Shown in pieces: positions 54,097-61,121 of a DNA stretch of 64,000 bases. Source of the stretch: an uncultured Eubacteriales bacterium (GTDB taxonomy: Bacteria > Bacillota > Clostridia > Oscillospirales > Acutalibacteraceae); assembly GCA_900316385.1 (NCBI GenBank), contig ONCP01000003.1, positions 1 through 64,000 of the forward strand. The letters are read 5' to 3'. The position numbers and the translations under genes were made by a program. Position 1 is the first letter of the stretch. Each line of letters opens with the position of its first letter. A model generated the notes under the pieces. It was given only the letters and a program-made list of their open reading frames with translations, searched no databases and had not been told where the DNA came from.

Positions 54097-54921
54097 GTGT
54101 CTTTAAAAACGTATTTCGAGAAAAACCGAAAAAGACTCCGCAAGAGAAAGAGACTGATTGCCTTCCTGTCGATCCTCGCGGTTCTGGGACTTTCCACCGC
54201 AACGTTCGCGTGGTTCACGGTCAATACCTTTGCGGGAATCAACGACTTTGAGCTCAAGATCAGCACAGGCGACGAGCTTCGTGTTTCGATGGACGACCAC
54301 GGCTCGGATATTGATCAGTATGTTTTCACGATCACCAACGAGATGATCGACTCCCACCTTCGTAAATACAACAATTCCTTAAAGGATATGATCCTCGCTC
54401 CCGTTACCACCAACAACGGCTCTGATTTTACATATCAGCACGGCAACAAGGCGAACCCGAACGATAGGGATAACCCCTCTTATCTTGAGGTTGACTGTTA
54501 CTTTATCGCTTCAAGGGAGATGTGGGTCCACCTCACCACCGAGGCGGGCGATAATCCCGCCATAGAGGAGTCCGCTCGAGTCGGCACCAAGGTCAGCTCC
54601 CCGTCGCCCGCTCCTCAGTCCGAGATCACTCAGGCGATCCGCCTTGATTTCCAGACCTCTGACGACGGCGTAAAGACCTACGAGCCGAACAAGGGCTCCG
54701 CCGTGACCCGTCTGAGCACCTTTGATCTTCCCTCGGGCGAAATGGTTTACAGCGACGACAACTATCTTTTCCACCTCGATAAGCTGACCCCCAAAAAGGT
54801 CACCTTCAGGCTCTGGATGGAGGGCGAAGACCCTCAGTGTGACAACGACGTCCAGAACGCCATCCTCAGAGTCTCGCTTTCCTTCGTCGGCTGCGACAGC
54901 AATAATAATCCTATCGGGTAG
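54097..54921 (+). CDS. SipW-dependent secreted protein, TasA/camelysin-like
   Basis: A 274-residue protein starting at GTG 54097 (AGGAGG). A basic N-terminus and the signal KRLIAFLSILAVLGLSTATF followed by AWF match the SipW-dependent type of TasA and camelysin, the biofilm fibre proteins. The mature chain is beta-rich. Near the end LWMEGEDPQC shares a pattern with the membrane protein at 58075. It is the first gene of a cluster that contains a SipW-type peptidase, so it is a likely client. Fibre formation is inferred. Confidence 0.82.
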   Translation: MSLKTYFEKNRKRLRKRKRLIAFLSILAVLGLSTATFAWFTVNTFAGINDFELKISTGDELRVSMDDHGSDIDQYVFTITNEMIDSHLRKYNNSLKDMILAPVTTNNGSDFTYQHGNKANPNDRDNPSYLEVDCYFIASREMWVHLTTEAGDNPAIEESARVGTKVSSPSPAPQSEITQAIRLDFQTSDDGVKTYEPNKGSAVTRLSTFDLPSGEMVYSDDNYLFHLDKLTPKKVTFRLWMEGEDPQCDNDVQNAILRVSLSFVGCDSNNNPIG

Positions 54922-54928
54922 TATTCAA

Positions 54929-54966
54929 GTTGAAAGTTGATAGTGGAAAGTTGAAAGTTATTAATT
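54929..54966. repeat. Left flank of four-helix-bundle cassette 1
   Basis: Repeats of GAAAGTTGA/GGAAAGTTG-type text; the region after the gene (55368-55410) carries the reverse complement form (CTTTCCA, TTTCAACTT), so the two flanks could pair. Confidence 0.6.
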
Positions 54967-55368
54967 ATGGCTAAAAGTATCATCAAAGATAAAAGCGAGG
55001 CGCTCGCGGTCAGAATAGTCAGACTTAGCCGATATTTAACAACGACAAAAAGAGAATTTATTATTTCCGGACAAATCTATCGTTCCGGAACAAGTATTTC
55101 CGCTAATGTTAACGAAGCGCAACAGGGCAGCAGTAAGAACGATTTTGTTCACAAAATGAATATTGCGTTAAAAGAAGCGTCAGAAACAAAGCACTGGTTA
55201 AGATTACTTTACAAAACGGACTATATAAACAAAATCCAATTTGATTCAATATATGGTGACGCAACCGAAGTAGAAAAAATCCTGACCAAAATAGTAAAAA
55301 CAACAAGAGAAAATATAGAAAAAGAAGAAAAGGAAAGAAAAAGAGAAAGCAATGATAAAATGGACTAA
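54967..55368 (+). CDS. Four-helix-bundle protein (23S rRNA intervening-sequence type)
   Basis: A 133-residue protein. The pattern RSGTSISANVNEAQQGSS and MNIALKEASETKHWLRLLYK are hallmarks of the four-helix-bundle family first seen in 23S rRNA intervening sequences. The function is unknown. It lies between the first two fibre genes, is bounded by complementary repeats and has no clear SD, which suggests a small inserted cassette rather than part of the operon. A relative is at 58962. Confidence 0.88.
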   Translation: MAKSIIKDKSEALAVRIVRLSRYLTTTKREFIISGQIYRSGTSISANVNEAQQGSSKNDFVHKMNIALKEASETKHWLRLLYKTDYINKIQFDSIYGDATEVEKILTKIVKTTRENIEKEEKERKRESNDKMD

Positions 55369-55516
55369 CTTTCCACCTTCCACTTTCCATTTTCAACTTA
55401 TTATTCCATAGTATCTTACCGTTCGACTTGAACGAATTGCTGAGCGATTGAGTCGGACGCAGATAAATAAAAAATCGCGGAAAACCCGCAAAAAAATTTT
55501 TAAGGAGGATTCTCTT

Positions 55517-56335
55517 ATGAAAACAACAAAAAGATCGAAGATGTTATTATCTTCAATCGCTATGCTTCTCGTTGCTCTCGTAGCTTTAGGCTCCGCATCG
55601 TTCGCATGGTACTACACTGTTCAGTCAGTTTCGGCTGAAACAACACAGTTTAACGCTGCAGCTGCTGACGGTCTTGTAATTCGTCATCATACCGGTGATG
55701 CTTGGAAAACAGCTTTGAACACAGCTAACAGCAATGCGCTTGACACAGCATCTTCTCTTCAGCCCGCTTCGATCAGCTATGGTGCGATAGGATCAGTTTT
55801 TGGCGGTTATGGTGTAGGTAAAGCTTTTGATGACGGCGAAATTTCAACCGCAGGTCTGAATGGTGTTACTAACGCAAATGTACTTAAGACTCAAGCAGAG
55901 ACAAATGGTTATTATTTAGTTGACGAAATGTGGGTTGCTACTCAGAGTTCCGCAACAAATAAGACAGCTACATTTACCGTAACAGGTACCAGCAGACAAA
56001 ATTCTTACCTCAATGTTGCCATTTACATTAACGGCACTCTTGAGAAAGTCTATACATCTGATGATGCAGATTCAACCTACAAGGTAGAAGGAAATGCTAC
56101 AAATCCGACAACAAGTGCAACTGCTTCCCAGACACTCGTTCCCTTTACAGGTAATTCACAGCAAGTAACTGCTTCCATGCCCGTTGGTTCTAACTACAAT
56201 CAGTCTCTCGCAACTGCTTGCGGTACTCACATCCAGATTATTGCATTTGTAGACGGTTACAACGAGAATTGTAAGTCCAGCAGCGTTGATATTGATAACG
56301 TTTCCGTTACTTACAACTTCCAGCTTAATGCGTAA
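55517..56335 (+). CDS. Major SipW-dependent secreted protein, TasA-like
   Basis: A 272-residue protein starting at ATG 55517 (AAGGAGG). The signal KMLLSSIAMLLVALVALGSA followed by SFAWYYTVQS fits the SipW-dependent type. The mature part is rich in Ala, Thr, Asn and Ser and poor in Lys, with little charge, as expected of an abundant fibre subunit. A GC-rich hairpin follows the gene. The polymer-forming role is inferred from family and composition. No anchor motif is present. Confidence 0.82.
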   Translation: MKTTKRSKMLLSSIAMLLVALVALGSASFAWYYTVQSVSAETTQFNAAAADGLVIRHHTGDAWKTALNTANSNALDTASSLQPASISYGAIGSVFGGYGVGKAFDDGEISTAGLNGVTNANVLKTQAETNGYYLVDEMWVATQSSATNKTATFTVTGTSRQNSYLNVAIYINGTLEKVYTSDDADSTYKVEGNATNPTTSATASQTLVPFTGNSQQVTASMPVGSNYNQSLATACGTHIQIIAFVDGYNENCKSSSVDIDNVSVTYNFQLNA

Positions 56336-56380
56336 TTGATTAGTAATCAATCAATGTATTAATCTAATCTAACCACTTTC

Positions 56381-56406
56381 CCCGAGGGCGGCACGCCGCC
56401 CTCGGG
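56381..56406 (+). terminator. GC-rich hairpin after the TasA-like gene
   Basis: CCCGAGGGCGGC and GCCGCCCTCGGG form a perfect 12-bp stem with a tiny loop. There is no T tract, so it may be a partial terminator or a 3' stabiliser that raises the level of the fibre mRNA over downstream genes. Confidence 0.6.
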
Positions 56407-56442
56407 TCAACCCCGAATATCCAGTCAGCAGGGATATTCGTA

Positions 56443-56576
56443 CTAAGTGAGACGGCTTTGTCGCTACGCCGCGCCGCGCGCGGCGCGACGAAATGAGAAA
56501 TGAGAAATGAGAAATGAAAAATTCACATTTTTGTTCTTGTTTATTGTGATAAAGTCGACAAAGCCAAGTCACTTAG
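56443..56576. repeat. Small element with 21-bp inverted ends
   Basis: CTAAGTGAGACGGCTTTGTCG (56443-56463) and its near reverse complement CGACAAAGCCAAGTCACTTAG (56556-56576) bound a 134-bp element. Inside are the 18-bp palindrome CGCGCCGCGCGCGGCGCG and tandem GAGAAATGA units like those beside the four-helix-bundle gene at 58962. No gene is seen in 56336-56666. Confidence 0.6.
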
Positions 56577-56666
56577 CCGCTTTGCGGCAAAACTTTAAAC
56601 CGTTAAGCATTTGTTTAACGGCACCTTAAAAGGTAATTTGAAAAATAGGAAATGGAGACCCGAAAA

Positions 56667-57431
56667 ATGAAAGGTAAACTGTCAAAAATTCTTAATATCA
56701 TAGTCGACGTACTGGTCGTGCTTATTCTTGTGATCTCACTGCTGGTGCTGACTATGGTGCTAACAGCAAAAGGAGAAGGCGGAGTACCTAACGTTTTCGG
56801 AAAAGCTCCCATCACCGTGCTCTCTGACTCGATGAAAGGCGACAAGGAAGATGATTTCAGCAAGGGCGATCTTATCCTCTGCGACGTTGTCGACAAAAAC
56901 GCCGACAAAAAATACGAGGTCGGAGACATTGTCACATTTAAGCTTGCGGGAGTCGATATCGACAAGGACGGCAACGATGATTTCGTGACCCATAGGATCT
57001 ACAAGGTCAACAAGGACGGCACCTATCAGACAAAGGGTGACGCGAACTTGAGCTACGATCAGGATCCCAAATCCTCAAGCGTATGGCCGAATGTCTCGAA
57101 CAGCAATATTTATGCCGAATACCACGGCACGAAAATCGGCGGCTTAGGCGGCTTTATCGGCTATCTCCAGACAGGCACGGGCTTCTTCCTCGTGATCCTG
57201 CTCCCGATGATCATCTTCTTCCTCTATCAGGCAGTGCGCGTTGTGATCAACGTGATCGCCTATAACAAGGAAAAAGCCATGAACAAGGCTCAGCAGATGA
57301 TCGAGAACGCCGACCTCACCGAGGAGCAAAAGCAAAAGGCTATCGCCGAATACCTCGCTCAGCAGCAAGCCAAAACCGAGGAGGAACAGCCCCAAGAAGA
57401 AGCTGCAGCACAGACAACAGATGAGGCATAA
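56667..57431 (+). CDS. sipW: Signal peptidase I, SipW/ER type
   Basis: A 254-residue protein starting at ATG 56667 (GGAGA upstream; ATG 56652 is the alternative). An N-terminal transmembrane helix precedes the peptidase core: TVLSDSM with catalytic S55 and THRIY with H109, the Ser-His arrangement of SipW/ER-type enzymes (no catalytic Lys). A second membrane helix near the C-terminus (FFLVILLPMIIFFLYQ) is followed by a long Gln/Glu-rich cytosolic tail. It would process the TasA-like proteins of this cluster. Confidence 0.92.
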   Translation: MKGKLSKILNIIVDVLVVLILVISLLVLTMVLTAKGEGGVPNVFGKAPITVLSDSMKGDKEDDFSKGDLILCDVVDKNADKKYEVGDIVTFKLAGVDIDKDGNDDFVTHRIYKVNKDGTYQTKGDANLSYDQDPKSSSVWPNVSNSNIYAEYHGTKIGGLGGFIGYLQTGTGFFLVILLPMIIFFLYQAVRVVINVIAYNKEKAMNKAQQMIENADLTEEQKQKAIAEYLAQQQAKTEEEQPQEEAAAQTTDEA

Positions 57432-57435
57432 ATAG

Positions 57436-57485
57436 GCTTCTCCTTGAGGAGAAGCTGTCAGCGACGCTGACTGATGAGGTGTAAA
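57436..57485. repeat. Left repeat beside the DUF559 gene
   Basis: Hairpins GCTTCTCC/GGAGAAGC and GTCAGCG/CGCTGAC, then GATGAGGTG, which serves as the SD of the DUF559 gene. It is the same family as 1051-1230. Confidence 0.7.
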
Positions 57486-57845
57486 ATGAATACAACTCAC
57501 AACCAAAATCTTACACCTTATTCTCAAAAACTAAGAAAGAATATGACCAAGGAAGAAAGACATCTTTGGTACGATTTTCTTAAAAACCTCAATCTAACTG
57601 TACATAGGCAAAAAACCGTTGGTTGTTATATCGTTGATTTTTGTATACCGTCTAAGAAAATCATTATTGAAGTGGACGGAGATCAACATAACAGGGATAT
57701 CGATATTCAGCAAAGCGACAAGAATAGAGATCGATTCCTTAATGAGATGGGATATAGAGTTATTCGATATTTTAATCATGATATAGACCATCACTTTAAC
57801 GAAATATGCGACGATATTTTAGCATGTATTGATGGCAAAAAATAG
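57486..57845 (+). CDS. DUF559 endonuclease-like protein inside a repeat element
   Basis: A 119-residue protein starting at ATG 57486 with GAGGTG as SD. The opening NLTPYSQKLRKNMTKEERHL and KIIIEVDGDQH belong to the DUF559 (Vsr/PD-(D/E)XK-like) nuclease family; E and D of EVDG are the expected metal ligands. Copies of a hairpin repeat flank it directly on both sides, and the SD lies within the left repeat. It is probably a repeat-associated mobile cassette, unconnected to the SipW operon. Confidence 0.85.
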   Translation: MNTTHNQNLTPYSQKLRKNMTKEERHLWYDFLKNLNLTVHRQKTVGCYIVDFCIPSKKIIIEVDGDQHNRDIDIQQSDKNRDRFLNEMGYRVIRYFNHDIDHHFNEICDDILACIDGKK

Positions 57846-58024
57846 GCTTTTCTTTGAAGAGAAGCTGATTGATGTGGTGTAAAAGGCTTCTCTTTGAGGA
57901 GAAGCTGACTGACGAGGTGTCCGCCGAAGGCGGAGGAAAGCTTGTATAAGATGATAAGTTTCCACCTCATCCGACCAAATCGCCAAGGCGATTTGCCCAC
58001 CTTCCCCTCAAGGGGAAGGCTGTA
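57842..58024. repeat. Right repeats beside the DUF559 gene
   Basis: It contains two left-type hairpins (GGCTTTTCTTTGAAGAGAAGC; GCTTCTC...GAGAAGC), GTCCGCCGAAGGCGGA, the shared TTTCCACCTCATCCGACC and a final CCTTCCCC/GGGGAAGG hairpin. No gene is seen in 57846-58074. Confidence 0.75.
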
Positions 58025-58074
58025 AGCCGAGCAAACCGCATCCAAAAGAGAACAAACCCGAAGGAGGAAGATTA

Positions 58075-58899
58075 ATGGCACTCGGAAAAAAGAAGAATAA
58101 ACCCGCCGAAGTCGTAACTCCGGAGGAAGTGGCTTCTCTCGGTCACAAGCATGAAGTTGAAGCAGCCAAGGATAAAAAGAGCAGTGTTTACGAGCACTTC
58201 CACGCGCAGGACAACGCCAAAGCCGTTGCCGACGCGAAGAAGCGCAAAAAGCGCTATGCCGTTATCCTCGGCGCTCTTATTGCTGTTCTTTTGATTATTT
58301 ATATCATCTCGATGCTCACGACTCAGTGGGGCGATCTGGTTATTTCCATCGGGGACGTTTCGGGCGGAAAGACCATTATGCTCTCCGAGCACGAGGATTT
58401 TTCCGACGCGACCGTTAAGCTCAACGGTGGTTCCGTCAGAGAGGTTACGAACATCACCAAGTCGTGGCTCCCTAAGAATATCGATGATTCCAAGGGCGGC
58501 GACCACGGCGACAAGAACTATATCGCCTATACCTTCTACCTCAGGAACACAGGCGACGAAAAGCTTGATTACAATGTGGATATGACCGTTACGGGCGCGA
58601 GTAAATCCGCCGACGAAGCGGTCAGAGTTACCGTGTTCAAAAACGGCGAGGAATCCACCTACGCGAAAGGCAGCTACAAGGACAGGGCAACAGCCGAAAC
58701 CGACGCTACCAAGTGGGTAGATACTACAAAGATAATGAAAATGGAAAAAGTCTCCCTCGACGCGAAAGCGCAGGATAAGTACACCGTTGTGGTCTGGATC
58801 GAAGGCAACGACCCCGAGTGCGTAGACGCGATCCGCGGCGGCCATGTCAGAATGCAGATGGTGTTCAATGTCGTTAACGAGGAAGATAAGAGCAAATAA
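58075..58899 (+). CDS. Membrane-anchored relative of the SipW-dependent proteins
   Basis: A 274-residue protein starting at ATG 58075 (AAGGAGGAAG). It has a Lys-rich cytosolic stretch of about 60 residues, one transmembrane helix (AVILGALIAVLLIIYIISML) and a beta-rich extracellular domain. The end has VWIEGNDPECVDAIRGGHVR, matching LWMEGEDPQC in the first fibre protein. It may anchor or cap the fibre at the membrane; this is inference. No typical SipW signal is present. Confidence 0.72.
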   Translation: MALGKKKNKPAEVVTPEEVASLGHKHEVEAAKDKKSSVYEHFHAQDNAKAVADAKKRKKRYAVILGALIAVLLIIYIISMLTTQWGDLVISIGDVSGGKTIMLSEHEDFSDATVKLNGGSVREVTNITKSWLPKNIDDSKGGDHGDKNYIAYTFYLRNTGDEKLDYNVDMTVTGASKSADEAVRVTVFKNGEESTYAKGSYKDRATAETDATKWVDTTKIMKMEKVSLDAKAQDKYTVVVWIEGNDPECVDAIRGGHVRMQMVFNVVNEEDKSK

Positions 58900-58904
58900 A
58901 ATGC

Positions 58905-58950
58905 AATAAATGAGAAATGAAAAAGGAGAAATGAGAAATATTATTTCTCC
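58905..58950. repeat. Left flank of four-helix-bundle cassette 2
   Basis: GAGAAATGA units with AGAAATATTATTTCTCC; the region after the gene (59350-59398) has the complementary TTTCTCCTTTCTCATTTC form. Confidence 0.6.
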
Positions 58951-58961
58951 CTGGGTTGCTG

Positions 58962-59330
58962 ATGAAATACGAGGATAATATTTTAGCTCAAAAGAGTATG
59001 GAATTTGCTGTGAGAATAGTGAAGCTTTTTAAGCACCTGACAGAGAAAGACCATAATTATGTACTTCCAAATCAGATTTTGCGAAGCGGAACAAGTATAG
59101 GAGCTGATATTTTTGAGGGTATTAACGCGCAAACAAAACCCGACTTTCTCACAAAGATAAATATTGCGTTAAAAGAAGCGACAGAAACAGAGTATTGGCT
59201 TAATCTGTTGGTGAGAACGGACTACGTAAAAAAAAAAGAATTTGATTCGTTGGAACGTGATCTGGACGAGATTAAACGCCTGCTCGTTTCCACAGTTAAA
59301 ACAACAAAGAATAATTTATCAAAAGAGTAA
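58962..59330 (+). CDS. Four-helix-bundle protein, second copy
   Basis: A 122-residue protein of the same family as the gene at 54967: RSGTSIGADIFEGINAQTKP, NIALKEATETEYWLNLLVRT. It starts at ATG 58962 with no clear SD and is bounded by complementary GAGAAATGA-type repeats, supporting a mobile-cassette origin. The two copies share family motifs but differ clearly in sequence and in flank type, so they are not a recent duplication. Confidence 0.88.
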   Translation: MKYEDNILAQKSMEFAVRIVKLFKHLTEKDHNYVLPNQILRSGTSIGADIFEGINAQTKPDFLTKINIALKEATETEYWLNLLVRTDYVKKKEFDSLERDLDEIKRLLVSTVKTTKNNLSKE

Positions 59331-59460
59331 TATATTTCTGAAAGGCTTGATTTGAAAAGAATATTTCTCCTTTCTCATTTCTCCTTTCTCATTTTGAAAA
59401 GCCCCCTTATTCGAGGTATGTTATAAGGATAACGTAATGATAAGAACGAGGTGTGGTAGA

Positions 59461-59484
59461 AAGCCGTGGTCAGACGGCTTTTAA
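59461..59484 (+). terminator. Hairpin upstream of the AAA gene
   Basis: AAGCCGT-GGTCAG-ACGGCTT followed by TTAAAAC. Possibly a weak terminator or leftover repeat. Confidence 0.4.
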
Positions 59485-59512
59485 AACTAAGATTTTTTTA
59501 AGGAGATTTCCT

Positions 59513-61039
59513 ATGGATACTGTATTTCAGTTTTTATTCCAGTTTCTCGGACAGTTCTTCGGTTCCATTTGGAACGGAATTGTCAGCGTTCTCGGCGCGT
59601 TCAACATTCCCGAGTATGTCAACATAATCTCCCGCTATACCACCACTCTCGGAGGTTTGGCGTGGGTCGTAGCTATTATCGCGATTCTTCTTTTGGTTGC
59701 GGTTTTGGCGTTTTTAGTATTTTTGATAGTTGTTTCCTTAAAGAAATTCTTCAGGAACAAGCGCGCCCGCAAGGACGCAGGTTCTCTTGTTCAGGAGGTT
59801 CAGGCTCTCAACCGCGAGGTTATGCGTCTCAACCTTGAAAAGGACAAGATCCTTTCTATGAAGGTCAGCCAGATCGGTCTCAACCCCAACGAGATCTCCG
59901 AGCTTACGGGCGAGGAGCTCGAGACCCTCAACGGCGAAGGCGCCGCCGAGGGCGAGGACGATATCCGCTTCCTCAAGCTCACTCAGCTCGACAAGGACTG
60001 GGCGGACTATCAGCCTCCCGAGTACGACAACGAGATCACACTCCCCGAGTTCTGCGATCGTTTCCGTCTTTTCGCTTGCTCACGTCTTGGCCTTTACTAC
60101 GATATCGCGATGATCCGCCGCTTTGTTTCGGCGTTCGCTTCCACAAGACTTATTGTATTACAGGGTATTTCCGGTACAGGTAAAACCTCGCTCGCGTACG
60201 CTTTCGGTAAGTACGTTTGCAATGACTCCGTAATCACTCCCGTTCAGCCTTCGTGGCGTGACCGCTCCGAGCTGTTCGGTTACTTCAATGAATTTACCAA
60301 GAAATATAACGAAACCGCGCTTCTCTGTGCGATGTATGAGGCTAACTACAACGAGAACGTTTACCTTGTTATCCTCGACGAAATGAACATCGCGCGTGTT
60401 GAGTACTACTTCGCCGAAATGCTTTCGATCCTTGAAATGCCCAGACGCGAGGAGTGGATCGTTGACCTCGTGCCCAGCACATGGCCCAACGACCCGAAGC
60501 TCTTGAACCGCGGTCAGTTCACGGTTCCGCCCAATATGTGGTATTGCGGCACTATCAACAACGACGACTCAACCTTCGCCGTTACAGATAAGGTTTATGA
60601 CCGTGCTATGCCTATCAACATCGACACAAAGGGCGTTGCCTTTGAGGCTCCCGATACCCCGCCTGTCGTTATCAATTATCATCATTTTGAGGATATCCTC
60701 AATCAGGCTAAGGCCGAAAACCCGATTTCCGAGGATCTGCTCCAGAAGCTCGCTCTCGTTGACGACTATGTTATCAGCCATTTCCGCGTAGCTTTCGGTA
60801 ACCGTATTATGAAGCAGATCAAGGACTATGTTCCCGCGTTCGTCGGATGCGGCGGTAAGGAAATTGACGGTCTTGACTACATACTTGCCCGTAAGGTACT
60901 CCGTAAGTTTGAGGCTTTGAACCTTTCCTACATCCGTGACGAGATCGATGGTCTCATCGCGTATATGGATGAGCTCTTCGGTGAGGAGAACATGGGCGAG
61001 TGTAAGGATTACCTCCTTATGCTCAAGAAGCTCGCATAA
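59513..61039 (+). CDS. Membrane-anchored McrB-like AAA+ ATPase
   Basis: A 508-residue protein starting at ATG 59513 (AAGGAGA). An N-terminal hydrophobic region (about 45-75) anchors it in the membrane, followed by a coiled-coil segment. The AAA+ domain has Walker A GISGTGKTS (K224), Walker B LVILDEMN (D289, E290) and GTINNDDSTFAVTDKVYDRA, the McrB-like sensor pattern. McrB proteins power type IV restriction, but here no methyl-DNA domain is visible and the protein is in the membrane. It is followed by a DUF2357-like gene, the usual partner of McrB-like ATPases. Confidence 0.85.
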   Translation: MDTVFQFLFQFLGQFFGSIWNGIVSVLGAFNIPEYVNIISRYTTTLGGLAWVVAIIAILLLVAVLAFLVFLIVVSLKKFFRNKRARKDAGSLVQEVQALNREVMRLNLEKDKILSMKVSQIGLNPNEISELTGEELETLNGEGAAEGEDDIRFLKLTQLDKDWADYQPPEYDNEITLPEFCDRFRLFACSRLGLYYDIAMIRRFVSAFASTRLIVLQGISGTGKTSLAYAFGKYVCNDSVITPVQPSWRDRSELFGYFNEFTKKYNETALLCAMYEANYNENVYLVILDEMNIARVEYYFAEMLSILEMPRREEWIVDLVPSTWPNDPKLLNRGQFTVPPNMWYCGTINNDDSTFAVTDKVYDRAMPINIDTKGVAFEAPDTPPVVINYHHFEDILNQAKAENPISEDLLQKLALVDDYVISHFRVAFGNRIMKQIKDYVPAFVGCGGKEIDGLDYILARKVLRKFEALNLSYIRDEIDGLIAYMDELFGEENMGECKDYLLMLKKLA

Positions 61040-61051
61040 CGTTTAACCTAC

Positions 61052-61076
61052 GGGACGTCAATAAAAATGACGTCCC
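61052..61076 (+). terminator. Intercistronic hairpin
   Basis: GGGACGTCA-ATAAAAA-TGACGTCCC, no T tract; may lower expression of the downstream gene or stabilise the upstream mRNA. Confidence 0.45.
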
Positions 61077-61121
61077 ATAAGGTGTTTGAGAGTTAATGAG
61101 AGAAAAGAGAGGTGAGTAAGC

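Noticed and set aside
58905..59400. Insertion sequence with transposase at the four-helix-bundle genes
   Set aside because: No transposase-like gene or target-site duplication is visible; only repeat flanks.
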